Part shown: piece by piece, positions 12,201-23,139 of the stretch
Layout: every line of letters starts with the position of its first letter
How positions within the stretch are numbered: the stretch's first letter is position 1
NCBI GenBank assembly: GCA_949987705.1
Contig: OX465286.1
Location: 11,885,092 to 11,949,091, forward strand
Length of the DNA stretch: 64,000 nt
Origin: Thereva unica
Lineage: Eukaryota; Arthropoda; Insecta; Diptera; Therevidae
Reading direction: 5' to 3'
Position numbers and translations under genes: made by a program
Notes under the pieces: generated by a model
Databases searched by the model: none
What the model was told of the DNA's origin: nothing
Seen by the model: the letters and a program-made list of their open reading frames with translations, nothing else

Positions 12201-15200
12201 TTTTGGCAAATGACCTTGAGCATGTTGTTGCGTTTTCTCAAATCGTCAGCAACTACTTTTGCCTGCTTATTCCATCGTAATGTTTTATTCAGGTGTAAAC
12301 CTAGTAGGAAGAAATGTTTATTGATTTTTTTATAACTATGCGGCTATGGACCGTTGTACTACTATGGCCCCTGCAAGTCGAATCGTGTTTCGTGACAAGT
12401 CGCATTTGAGTTAAAGAAAGTGACGTTTCAGTTGAATTACGACTTTCAGCATAGGGGCTTAGAGCTGAAATCCTAAGTTAAATTTAAGCCCCTATAATGC
12501 GCAGAATTGGAAATTTAAACGCAGGCGGGGAAATAACAATTACACATACAATAACAATTCGTGTATGGATAAAATACAAGCGCACATGCATTGGAATTCC
12601 CCCTTCGAAATCTGACCACGTAAAGAGGGGCACCGAGACACTTGTGGGCAGTTGAATTGTGACTGGGAATATAAATGAGCGGGTGATTTGTTTTTTTAAA
12701 CGAAAGGAGTGATACTTTTCTTTTCGAATGTACTTTCGTGGTGGGATTTGAAACTCTGACTGCCCATGAAGAGATTTTGTGATTCCCAATTGTTTTGGCG
12801 CACGCCATACTATTTGCTTAAAGGTGCAGCGAGGCACGCCGGGTTCCACCTAGTTGTAAATAACCTAAATAAAGCCCCAGGGCGCTCCTCAAGCTAAAGG
12901 ATTCATTCAAATCCACAAAGCTTAAGCTGACTTAACTTTTCAATATCAAGAGGTGGGAACTTAAAATGAATAACAGTGCTCATGATGGGCCATTGTTTCC
13001 TTAATTATTATTTAGGCAGAATAGGGTTGGCAGTTGATTGTAGCTGGCGGTTCTGCGAAGCAGTTTCTAAAAGAGCGGAGAACTCCTATTTTATTGTGAG
13101 GCGCCACAGCGAGGAGGAGATTAAGTCTTCTCCATCGCAGCTACCCTGCTCTGAAGTAGAATTTGGGATATACCTAAGTCAATTTCAGACAACACTCTGT
13201 GTTGGAAATTTATAAATCCACTCAATAAATGGAAAACACTCTCGATGAAAATTTCTCAGTTAGCAATAAAAAACGTATGTCAGGATGAAGATTCAATAGC
13301 GGTAAAAATTCTGAATTTCTGAGAATTGAAAATTTTGTGGTGTTGCATAATTATAAATCCACCGTCTATGTGAAGGTTTTGTAGAGTTAACAAAAGTTGT
13401 ACTCCGTGTAAATTTAGTCTAGTGTTTATAAAATCAATATTTTTTAAATGCTAAGAGGAAAAAGTTTATAATGCCCCAGCTTCAACGACCTCAGTTCAGT
13501 AATGGTCACTTTAACATACAAATAAGTAGTTTCACAGGCTAAAGCCCAGTTCATGTGCAGTTCGTGCTTGAAAGTGTTGTTGCTTTTTTTTCGCAGAAGT
13601 CAGAAATGCAAAAGCCCACTGGAATAACATTCAAATATTCAAGTTGATTACTTTCTTTTGAGCTAGTTTTTACATTCAACTTCAGTTCGAGTTCAGTTGG
13701 TTGGTTTTATCCTCAGTTGAAAATGTGTAAATTGTATGCGAACTAAGTTTATTTTAAGGTGACAAGGTCAGCGCCGTAGCGAGGGTCTCGGGGGCCCTTG
13801 TGCAAGATTTCGTAAGGGGCCCTTGAAAATGAATTTCTAAAAAAAAAATGTGATTTCGAAGCCTTTTCGAAGTCCATTAAAAAAGGGTCTTATTCATAGG
13901 GGCGTCAAGCGTCGAGCGTCAAGTTTGTACTGGTTTTTACGAAACAGAAAGAGAAAGATATATTTCTGCACTTGTCTGTTGCATTGTAAAAAACTTTACG
14001 CCCAATGCCTGACGCTCATCCCATGAAATCGCTACTTAATGCATGTAAATAATAAAATCATAAGCTCTATAACAAAGCAGCGTTCACTAAAAAAAGAGTT
14101 CTCGAAAACATTTTCTATTAGATACTAATAAGAGCGTTCTAGAAAAAAAAGTTTCCCAGGGGCCCTTTCCATAAAAAAGTAGATCCAATTTTATACAATG
14201 TTATAAAAACGTTATCGAAGATCTTTTCTAGCTCATACTTTAAAACGAATTCTAAAAACAAAAAAAAAATCTTCGGGGGCCCCTCAGGGCCGGGGGCCCT
14301 GGTGCGCCGCACCGCCTGCACATGCCTAGTTACGGCGCTGGACAAGGTGGACTCAGGTTTCTTACGAAGCCATACGGCATTTAGAGTGAATAACTACAAC
14401 TTCAGGGGTGTACCTATCTTGCATACTAACTCCTCTAATACCAATTATGGCAAGTATGAACCTGTCAATCGCATGCTTATTAACGTCATTTTGGGTCCGT
14501 CATTTTGAATTTTGAAAAACAATTGCATCAGCGACACATACATACATAAATGAACAAATTTCCATAAAAATCGAATAACTAGAAATATTTTTGCCACGAA
14601 ATGGAGAAAAGAAACACTGTGCGACGGGAGGGCGAGGTCTCCAAATAGGTTCGTCTCGCTTCCTCTTGTAAATGGGCCTTAAAATTATCAGACTGCTGCT
14701 GATGGTAGGTTTACTACTAATAAAACCATGCGGCCTATCATCAAGAACATGCTTAATACAAAAGTAAATATTATCCTTTACAATTGATTCAATAGTTTAG
14801 GGGATTTTAAACGACGGGGTTGGCACCAGGGCCGGCGATTGGTTTTTTTGCGCCCGCTGCAGTATGACATCAGCTATTCATTTTTTTACAGCAGTGAAGG
14901 GCAATGGAAAACGGCACAAGCACTATGTGAAGTTCTTTTAATATATGAAAATGAAGGCCTTTTCAATTTTTTTCTTTATTTCAGAAATTGCGCTCGGTGC
15001 AAGTGTTACATTTGCACGTACGAAGCCGGTATCCAATCAGTATTTGCTTATTTGCTTCGCAATCTGGCTTTTGTGCTGGGTGTGCTTGCGCTTTACCTTC
15101 ACAAGAATCCCCCGCTAATGCTGTTTCTTTAGGCTTCGTACTACTTAAGCTTCTGGTAGATGGCCTTCGACGTCACTGTCACCATTCTTTACACCTCATC

Positions 15201-18200
15201 ATTTGCTCCAGGATGTTTATCGATGTACTTCCACAGTTGTTTCAAGCACAATCCTGGGCTTCGCAAACCTATAGACCATAATAAAGGTCCCTATGTCGTT
15301 CTCCAAGCCTCGATATATCCAGGTGTCTCTTGCCGAATTATTGATCTATAATGCATGGTACAACTAGTACTAACTGCAAATCATGAACTATGACACCGTA
15401 CCGGCCAAGAAGGAATAGACGAGGAAAACAGGCGAACGAAATGGAATTGGTTGGCCACACTTTGCAAAGGATAATGGAAAAAGACACAAACATTCTGTGC
15501 AGTTCCTTTAATATTTGAAAATCAAGACACGGGAACACTTTTTCAATTTTGTTTTCGAAGTGCCCGGTTCCATTGCGCCCGGTGTAAGTGCACCATTTGC
15601 ACCTATGAAAGCGCCGCCCCCGGTTGGCAGAATAGACCAAATAAAATAGATGCCCCTTTAAAGAATGATAGAATGTATAAAATTAATACCTTATTAATAT
15701 ATTTTTTTAGATCCTCATACAGAGATGACAATTGATGCACGCTTAGCCTATCGTAACAAAGGTGATCCAGATAATGCATGGAAATTATATGCCTCATCAT
15801 TAGAAAAGCGACATTTAGACTGTAGACCATTACGTGTATGTAACATCAATATATTGTATATACAAAAAAATATATTCATATAATATTAAAATGTTCCCTT
15901 CTAGGATAACTTATATTCATGCGATGTAATACCATTATTTGAGCTAGGATCACTGCATCATGATTTCTATTTATTAAATATTCGTTTACCAGTCGATACT
16001 GATCTAAAAATGAATTTAAATATTGGCCATATACATGATTTACAACTAACAGCTATATATCAAAATGGTGGCTTTACAAAGGTCTGGGTTGCCTTGAAGA
16101 CAGCATTTTTCCCATTTATTGTTGCCATTATGATATGGTTTTGGCATCGTGTACATATATTACAAAGATCACCAGCATTACTTGAATATATGTTAATTTA
16201 TTTGGGATCAGCACTGACATTTTTGAATAGTAAGTTTTGCTTTCATAAAAAACAAAAACAAATTAATAATATTTATATGTATTTTTTTTTTCAGTGCCAT
16301 TAGAGTATCTAACATTAGCCTTTGATATGCCATTTATGCTATTACTTAGTGATATAAGACAAGGAATTTTTTACGCAATGCTTTTATCGTTTTGGTTAAT
16401 ATTTGCTGGGGAGCATATGTTGGTAATTAAGGATTATATTAAAATTAATATTCCTTTATATATATAGCATTTATATTATTATACAGATTCAAGAGACTGG
16501 CGAAAGGAATTCTTTAAAGATATACTGGAAACATTTAAGCGCTGTTGTAGTTGGCTGTATATCATTATTTGTTTTTGATATGTGCGAACGCGGAATACAA
16601 TTAAGAAATCCATTTTTTTCTATATGGACATCAAAAATTGGAACTAATTTAGCGGTAATTAGACTGAATAATATTTAGGCCCGTATTCTTAGTCAGTTCT
16701 TATTCAAAGGCCATGCTTAAGTGCAAGTGCTTAAGGTGTCGCGTTTCGATTCACAGTCGCTACTTAAGTAAATGCTCAAGCATGAACTTAATCAAGCAAA
16801 TCTTATTCAAATAAGTATTCATAGTTGATGCTTAAGCAAATGCTTAAGACTATCTTATTTACCCTTCTCAAAATGAATTTATTTTTCAAGTCGTCGTCAA
16901 GGGTGCCTTAAGCAGTTGCTTATAATCGTCGTCATTTTGACCACTCATAACTCCAAAAGTTGATAAGAAAGAAACATCCACAGATAGGTGAAGGAAAGTT
17001 CACTGGTATTTTGCTCATGCACGTAGGCTAAGCGGTTACATAAATACAGGGTGATATGTAAACTTCTACCAAAAAAAAATTTCAAAACGCCCCCCACCAC
17101 CAATACAATTTTTGGTTCGTCTATCCAAGACCTATCCATAGCCAGGCGTTCCGACATACTCGTTAATACACCCTGTATAAAATTCTAATTCATCCGACAC
17201 GCGAAACTGGTTGGAAGCGAGTTATTCGCCGAGAAGTGTCGTAACCTTCGGGGTTGACTTTTCATCCGCTATGTCGCGGACATGAAACGACCGAGTTTCG
17301 GTCAATAGCTCATTTGAAAGATATTTTAATGCCCATATTTCTGCTGTTTACTACATTTTCATATGAGCAACCGTTAACGAGATATTTAACAAAAATGGAG
17401 GTTTATCAGTTAACGTGCCGTACGAACTTTGGCTTTGGATTGCTCGCAAACTATACAAGCGAGAATGACGACCAAGGGCTCATTCTAAAGGAAATTACTA
17501 ACACTTTAAGTTAAAGTGGCATTAACCCACACAACCGGCATTAACCCACACAAATTAATATCTTACGAGTTAATCGCAAAAAACTGCATTCAACCCCAAC
17601 AACATGATCAAGGTTGAACTTTGATGTGTCTAATATTATCCTCTTCACCATCATCTATGTCACTTGTATCATCAATATCACTTACCGACGAAAAGAAATC
17701 CATTTTACAATTAGCCCAGTCATTTTATACATGAATCTCTAAAAAAATGCAACTGGAGATTTATCAGCGGAATTCTCTTTATTTTGAGAGGTCACAAATA
17801 CTTTCCCAAAAGTCCATAAAGCCAACTGACCGGCTACTCGAGTTATGGAGGGTCAAAGGTCACGAAAATCATGACGATGATGACGCCAATCTAATTTCGT
17901 TATTTTCCTCTGGTATGAGTGTTGATGAAGATGACAGCATGAAAGAAGTGGAGATAGAAGAGATAATCAAAAAAAAAAACATTTCCTACCTTATAACCTA
18001 CGGACGAGGCCTATTAGGGATACCATGTAAAAACCCTGCTTGCATTATTCTTCAAAGGTGGCCCGTAAAAGCAGCGCCGTCCCCAGCCCTTGTTGAGGGT
18101 AGAGCGAGATTGTCTTTCGACGCCCTTTGTTCGACGCTTTCGCTTCACATAAATTGTATTTCCAGTTGCCCTAGATAAAATTTTTTTCGAGTACTGCCTG

Positions 18201-20788
18201 CCTGCATATCCTTATGGGATTATATCTCCCCTTCTGCAAGCCTTTATAGGCAGGAGCCCCTATAAGGATTTCGATAGTGGTTTTAGGGTCACAGTTCCGC
18301 CAGTAGCGGCAATCGAGTAAGTACATATTGCTTTCAGAGTTGCTTCCCTGACGTTTTGCCAACAGCACCACCTTCTTTGGAGGCTATTTGGTTGTTTGTA
18401 TTGTATGGTTGGGCATTAGGGCTTGCCCCAGCTAGTAAGGTTGAGATGGTGGAGAGTCACCTTCTCGTTAAAAGAGGTTTCTCCTGCCATCAGCCCAAAA
18501 TTGCAGTGCTCACCATCCTGAAAACGTTATCTCTTCGAATTTTATGCGGTGCACTTCTGAGCCCTGAGCCAATTCGGCTACCGCCTCCAGACCACTTCCT
18601 TGCACGGTAACTAGTTGTTTCATGGTTTCATTTTATGCGGTGCACTTCTGAGCCCTGAGCCAATTCGGCTACCGCCTCCAGACCACTTCCTTGCACGGTA
18701 ACTAGTTGTTTCATGGTCAGAAGAGTCTCGGCAAGCACGCCAATTCTGACACTTTCCGCTATTTGACAGAAGGTCGGCTTTTGAGTCCGACTTTTCTGAA
18801 GGCTTTTCAAACCGTATGGCCAAAGCCTTCGCCCTTTTCGCCAAGCTATTACGTCCTAGAGAACATCCAGGTGATCTAACCACGCAGATCTAAGGAGATC
18901 TCCCACCGAACGAGTGATCTCAACGTACTCCATCCCTGGGTTTATGGGCTCAGACTGCCCTCCCTGAAGAAGAATCCCGAAAACTTCACTAGGATCGACA
19001 CCTTGAAGCATGGATCCAAAAATATCTAACTGGCCTTGCAGGTCGTTCTTTTGGGAGCTCTGGGGGCCCCAGAAATGTTTGGAGCGTTAGAAAGTGCTCC
19101 ATCTTCAAAAGTTTTTTTTAAGGTAATTTTATATTGATACCACGAGCTTGGCGAGAAAGGACGGTCTCCCATGGCAGAGCTCCGTATCACCATTGAAAGG
19201 CTAATTCAAACCGGGGTTCGCCTTGTATCCGTAGAACATTCACGCAGTACCATTCATAACTTCAGCACGATTGTTTACACATTAGGATTGCGGTTTTTAT
19301 CGAGTTTAGATTCGCCGTATTCAGTCTGCTCCATGGATCTAGAGCAGGATGTGGCCTAAGGCCATGTACGATCGATCTTGGAGTCAGTGCTCCCTGTTTG
19401 TGCCGCGTTCGAATCATATTGATGAGTACACAAACTTAGCTAGCTACAAACAACGCCCTCAAAAAGTGCCGTCAAAATTTTATTTTTTGCTCGAAATTGT
19501 TTTTCGCTTTCATTTTGGCGCCCCTTACCACCTGGCTCCTAGAGCGACCGCTCCACTCGCTCTTCCCTAAGGCCGGCGATGCGGAAAAGAATGCAGCGCG
19601 ATGCCAGAGTTTTCCCAGCCCCATATCTCAAAAACCATTGGCTCTACGTAAATTTCGTATAAGACACTTTTTTGCAGATTCATCTCACGAACAATCTTTA
19701 CTTAGCCTATTGCATAAAACCGATAATTTACGAGATATTTGAGAAAAAGATTTTCAGAGATTTTCGTTACCTTTGACCTTCCATAACTCGAGTAGCCGGT
19801 CAGTTGGCTTTATGGACTTTTGGGAAATTATTTGTGACCCCAAAATAAAGAGAATCCCTCTGATAAATCTCCAGTTGCATTTTTTCAGAGGTTTGCTCCT
19901 TTTTTTTTTGTATAAAGTGACTGGGCTAAATATATTTTTTCTCACTTTAATTAAAAAATTATTTATTAAGTTACCTTGGAGACGACATAAATAGTGGAAT
20001 TACTGGAAAATAACAAGGGAAATGCTTAAGCAATTGCTTAATAAGGTTCACCTTAAGACATGACTGTGAATACATGATATCTTAAGAACGCCTTATTCAA
20101 ATAAGGCGAACTGATTTCCACAAATTCTTAAGTCCATGCTTAAGAATCTCGACTGTGAATACCGGCCTTAATATTATATAAATATCAAAAATCCTATGTC
20201 CTCTCTGTTTTTTTTTTTTTAGCTAACATTCATAATACTAGCTGGCATATCTGCAGGGATATACTTTTTATTCTTATGTTATATGGTTTGGAAAGTATTC
20301 TGTAATATAAGTATTAAACGTTCATCATTGCCATCAATGTCAACAGCAAGACGATTACATTATGAAGGGATTATATATCGTTTTAAGTTTTTAATGTTAG
20401 CAACATTATTATGTGCAGCATTAACTGTTATTGGATTTATAATGGGTCAAATTGCTGAAGGTCATTGGAAATGGGATGAAAATATTGAAGTACAATTAAC
20501 ATCGGCATTTTTAACTGGCGTTTATGCAATGTGGAATATTTATATATTTGCATTAATTATTTTATATGCACCTAGTCACAAGCAATGGCCGAAAGATTGC
20601 CACTCAAATGGTAAATAATTAAATTTTATTATTATTATAATATTTACACATTTTACACAAATTATCATTTTTTAATTATAGAAAATATTGTCAGCGAAGA
20701 AATCGAATTTAATAATTTACCATCAGATTCTAATCCAAGTGAAATTTCATCATTAACATCATTTTCGCGAAAAGCAGCTTTCGATTAA
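6202..20788 (+). CDS. wls: Wntless (Evi/Sprinter/GPR177), Wnt cargo receptor
   Basis: Multi-pass membrane protein that binds palmitoylated Wnt in the secretory pathway and carries it to the plasma membrane. Exons: 6202-6307, 6475-6656, 6728-6833, 15711-15835, 15905-16229, 16295-16422, 16487-16654, 20223-20610, 20682-20788. All junctions are GT-AG and the phases join to 1635 nt, 544 aa, close to the ~540 aa of vertebrate homologues. The start [11 protein letters not shown] is the family N-terminus. TM1 is at about residues 13-36, followed by the lumenal Wnt-binding domain ([45 protein letters not shown]), then a cluster of membrane helices from about residue 225 ([55 protein letters not shown]). 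The C-terminus ends [16 protein letters not shown]...AAFD, as in Drosophila. Introns 3 (8.9 kb) and 7 (3.6 kb) are swollen by transposons; the others are 64-170 bp. An AATAAA lies at 20804-20809. No damage was seen. Confidence 0.97.
8500..9058. mobile_element. PIF/Harbinger-like MITE with 3-bp target duplication
   Basis: Termini AGCCCTAAC...GTTAGGGCT are inverted over about 25 bp. They are flanked by AAT on both sides (8497-8499 and 9059-9061). The RT codons of the host LINE continue directly across the insertion when one AAT is removed, which confirms the borders. It contains several CTTAAG words, like the larger element at 16678-20167. It carries no transposase frame. Confidence 0.8.
9213..10461 (-). 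mobile_element. Second jockey/CR1-type LINE (-), nested in the first
   Basis: 5'-truncated copy that starts inside the RT domain. The minus-strand frame 10461-9642 shows motif A ([14 protein letters not shown]), motif B ([15 protein letters not shown]) and motif C ([12 protein letters not shown]), then the thumb region [20 protein letters not shown] frameshift near 9610-9640 separates the last ~80 residues ([16 protein letters not shown], to 9364). The 3' UTR runs to about 9213. It interrupts the + strand LINE between its ...VRNLGI and [10 protein letters not shown] parts. A related fragment sits at 14349-14490 (+). Confidence 0.85.
10863..12310 (-). mobile_element. I-clade-like LINE (-): RT thumb, RNase H, zinc knuckle
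   Basis: 5'-truncated copy. The minus frame from about 12310 to 11183 holds the end of the RT ([19 protein letters not shown]) and an RNase H domain. The acidic positions are visible in [17 protein letters not shown] and IITDSLPAL, plus [15 protein letters not shown] frameshift or stop near 11180 precedes the C-terminal zinc-binding motif [18 protein letters not shown] (11141-10866). The presence of RNase H points to the I/LOA group of LINEs rather than the jockey group of its neighbours. Not functional. Confidence 0.8.
12311..13768. other. wls intron 3, no gene
   Basis: Mixed repeat-like sequence without a convincing coding frame. 12460-12850 is moderately GC-rich with short open frames on the minus strand that resemble no family I know. 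13220-13760 is plain AT-rich intron. Confidence 0.4.
13769..14340. mobile_element. hAT MITE with exact 8-bp target duplication
   Basis: Termini CAGCGCCGTAGCGAGG... and ...CCTAGTTACGGCGCTG are inverted repeats. The 8-bp sequence GACAAGGT flanks both ends exactly (13761-13768 and 14341-14348), the hallmark of hAT insertion. GGGGCCC-rich subterminal blocks are present at both ends. No transposase. Confidence 0.9.
14349..14490 (+). mobile_element. LINE fragment (+), same family as 9213-10461
   Basis: The translation [17 protein letters not shown]...EPVNRMLIN matches the C-terminal end of the minus-strand LINE at 9364-9600 along about 45 residues. The hAT MITE at 13769-14340 inserted at its edge. 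Confidence 0.7.
14491..15710. other. wls intron 3 remainder: LINE scrap and a direct repeat
   Basis: 14880-15030 and 15465-15615 are diverged direct copies (GCGCTCGGTGCAAGTG versus GCGCCCGGTGTAAGTG). 15395-15465 is a short + strand scrap of the LINE seen at 39060-40849 (RTE-like type; compare the region near 40530). No gene. Confidence 0.5.
17045..17177. mobile_element. Short TIR element, mariner-like ends
   Basis: Begins TACAGGGTG and ends CACCCTGTA with TA at both borders; 133 bp, no coding content. The inverted repeats beyond the first ~9 bp are poor, so this is tentative. Confidence 0.35.
17603..17703 (-). pseudogene. Possible N-terminal piece of the Harbinger transposase
   Basis: A minus frame begins [20 protein letters not shown] and ends after about 33 residues. 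It sits inside the Harbinger-like element and right beside the border of the nested inverted-repeat element at 17711. The acidic start is compatible with a Harbinger transposase or its partner protein, but no catalytic residues are present, so the assignment is a guess. Confidence 0.2.
17711..19928. mobile_element. Nested element with ~160-bp inverted termini
   Basis: 17711-17868 and 19762-19928 are inverted copies. Both begin TTAGCCCAGTCA at the outer edge and share AAAAAATGCAACTGGAGATT and CGAGTAGCCGGTCAGTTGGC (given on one strand or the other). It lies wholly inside the Harbinger-like element. No complete transposase was recognised in the 1.9 kb between the arms. No target duplication could be fixed. 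Confidence 0.7.
18541..18716. repeat. 91-bp tandem duplication
   Basis: TTTATGCGGTGCACTTCTGA starts at 18541 and again at 18632. The two ~87-bp copies are practically identical, so the duplication is recent or is an assembly effect. Confidence 0.85.
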
Positions 20789-21689
20789 TCGATTAATAAT
20801 AATAATAAAGGATATTTTTATCTAATAATTTTCGTAAATAAGTGGCCAAAATCTAAGTCTAAATGTAATCTGTGAGTTTAAATCAGTATTTTACCACGTA
20901 TTGGAATAAGTTTTTATTTAAAAAAAAATTGTTTTTAAATTATATATATAAATAGGATTTTTTAATAACCAAATTTTTTTCATTTAATACAAGCGTTTCC
21001 ATTCTTTTTTTTTATGTATAATGTATTATATAGACTGTCGTAGGTTTTAATAACAAGGAAATTATTTAAGAAGTTTGAAAAATATCCGAATTAATTAATT
21101 ACAACTACCTGGTATGGATTTTTTCAACAACAAAAAGAAGAAGCCCTCTCTATCATAATAGATAATGCTCTAAAGAAGGCCTATTGATAGCTCAGTGGTA
21201 TATATAGTTTATTAAAATGCTGCACTCTATATACACACGAAATGTTTGTATATTAAAAAAAGAAGGAAACTATTGTACGATTTAGAAGAAAAAAAAAAAT
21301 AAAAAAAAAGCAAACGCCCATTCATATTATTGTACTTAAAATAGTTGTAATTCGTTTTAGCACCTAATTATTATTAGTATTTCTTTTTTCTATAAAAATA
21401 TTACTTAATTTATGTAGAAGCGGTTATATATACATATATATTTAAAATTCCAATTTAAAGAAGTTAATTATACTATTTTAATCAAAATGGAAACTAGTAA
21501 TGCAAAAATAATCTTTTTTTTTTTAAATATGTAGAATTACTTAACCGTTCTAGTGCTGATAGTGGAATAGTCATTTATAAAGGGTATCTCAATAGCTATT
21601 TAATTTAAAAGTAACACGTATTTTTTGAGCGAGTTGTGATATTTTTATTGCATTGTAAATGGTACGTCATTTACTCTGACTTTTTCCCC
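20789..21689. other. wls 3' UTR and AT-rich downstream region
   Basis: AATAAA at 20804-20809, only 16 nt after the stop, could serve as a polyadenylation signal. The rest is very AT-rich with poly-A and poly-T runs; no other gene was seen. Confidence 0.4.
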
Positions 21690-22300
21690 TTTAATACCAC
21701 ATGAGACAAAGAAAGGACACCGGTTACCCTCCAACGGACTCTGTTTTGTACGACAGTTCTCAGCTCCGACCAGGATCATCCAGTTGTTGCGGGCCTCGGC
21801 TAATAGGGTTCTCCTCCACATTGTTCCAGGTCTTCCGGCTCGACGAGTTCCTTGCGGATTCCAGTCAAGCGCTTGTTTGGCTAGATTTTCGTCTTCGCGT
21901 CGCAAGGTGTGGCCAACCCAATTCCATTTCCTTCGGCTGATTTGATCGTCTATCCTTTCTTGGCCGGCACGGCGCCATAATTATTAGTTTTGAAACTCTA
22001 TCTATGATACGACGCAGGCATCTGTTGATGAAAACTTGTAGGCGCCCTGTGAATTGGGTGACTTTTTATGCTTCGCAACCGTACAAAAGAACTGCCTTAA
22101 CGTTGAAGTTGGGCAGCCGCAATTTGGTAGTAGTTGATATCTGCGTTGATCTCCATATGCGGAACAGACATGCTTCGCGAACTGTGCAACGCGAGTTCCA
22201 GACGTTGAAGGTCACGGAGCCCATCTGCTTGATCTATTTCTTACTACTCGTCCAACTCGATACTCCGTCGAGGTTAGCTCACCCCTAGGCAATTCGCACC
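21690..22300 (-). mobile_element. RTE-like LINE 3' end (-), same family as 39060-40849
   Basis: The minus frame carries [17 protein letters not shown] and [18 protein letters not shown], matching the C-terminal end of the + strand LINE at 40567-40700. Upstream parts (toward 22300) are frameshifted. Inactive. Confidence 0.75.
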
Positions 22301-22375
22301 ACAAACTAGTCAGCGCTAATTTACCATATCCATCTTCTACTAACAAAAATGTCTGGCACTATGGGAATGCCAACT

Positions 22376-23135
22376 TCTTCTTCGATGGCTCTACAGCCCA
22401 ATTCGAGCCTTGGCCTCCATCAGCTTCTTCCTCCAGACGTCTCTCTGCTCCGCAGCTTGTCTCCGGTTTCTCGTGTTGAGCAGTTTTGCTGCATCGGCCC
22501 TAACATTATATTCCCACCTTAACCGTGGTTTGCCAACTGGTCTTTTGCCATCTGGTAGTAGATACAAGGCTTTTTTTGGTATCCTTGAGTCATCCATTCT
22601 TTGGACATGGCCGGCCCAACGTAAACGTAGCAGTTTGGCATGGGTCGAAAGTTTACATTCTTTGTATAAATCGTACAATTCGTGATTGTAGCGTATTCTC
22701 CATGCATTGTCTTCATTGATTGGGCCGTATATCCTTCGGAGAACCTTCCTCTCAAATATATCCAATTTGTCTGCGGATTTCTGGGAGATACTCCATGCTT
22801 CACATCCATACGTAGCTACTGTACGTATGATAGTTTTGTAGATTCTTATTTTGGTTTTTCTGTGGATGTCTCTGGATTTCATTACTGGCAGTAGTGAGAA
22901 GTATGTTCTGTTCGCGGCGTTTATTCTTCTTTGTACGTCTATCGTTGTCTTCGCTGACTGTGGACCCCAGGTAGTTAAATTGGTTTACCCGTTCAAAGTT
23001 ATATTCCCCCCAGGTGGTATTGTGGTTTCTTCTTCTTCTTTCCACCCTTGACTGAATTAGAATCTTGCTCTTCTCTGCGGGAAAGCCAACTGGTTGAGTC
23101 TTATTCGCTAGCCACCGACTGAAATTTGTTGACGG
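22376..23135 (-). mobile_element. Endonuclease-RT type LINE 3' part (-), another family
   Basis: The minus frame 22882-22391 reads IRTVATYGCEAWSISQK, FERKVLRRIYGPI, KLLRLRWAGHVQRMDD and KRPVGKPRLRW, the typical C-terminal end of RTE-like endonuclease-RT proteins. The preceding FNYLGSTVSEDND part (about 22940-23010) is in another frame. A CTTCTTCTTC stretch at 22373 is the 3' tail. Confidence 0.8.
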
Positions 23136-23139
23136 TTTA

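Larger units (their letters stand above)
16678..20167. mobile_element. PIF/Harbinger-like element in wls intron 7, TTA duplication
   Basis: Termini GGCCCGTATTC...GAATACCGGCC are inverted and flanked by TTA on both sides (16675-16677 and 20168-20170), the duplication typical of PIF/Harbinger. The outer ~250 bp at each end are crowded with CTTAAG (six on the left, five on the right). Removing it would leave an intron of about 75 bp. Its own coding part is mostly replaced by nested insertions; a possible transposase start is at 17603-17703. Confidence 0.85.
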
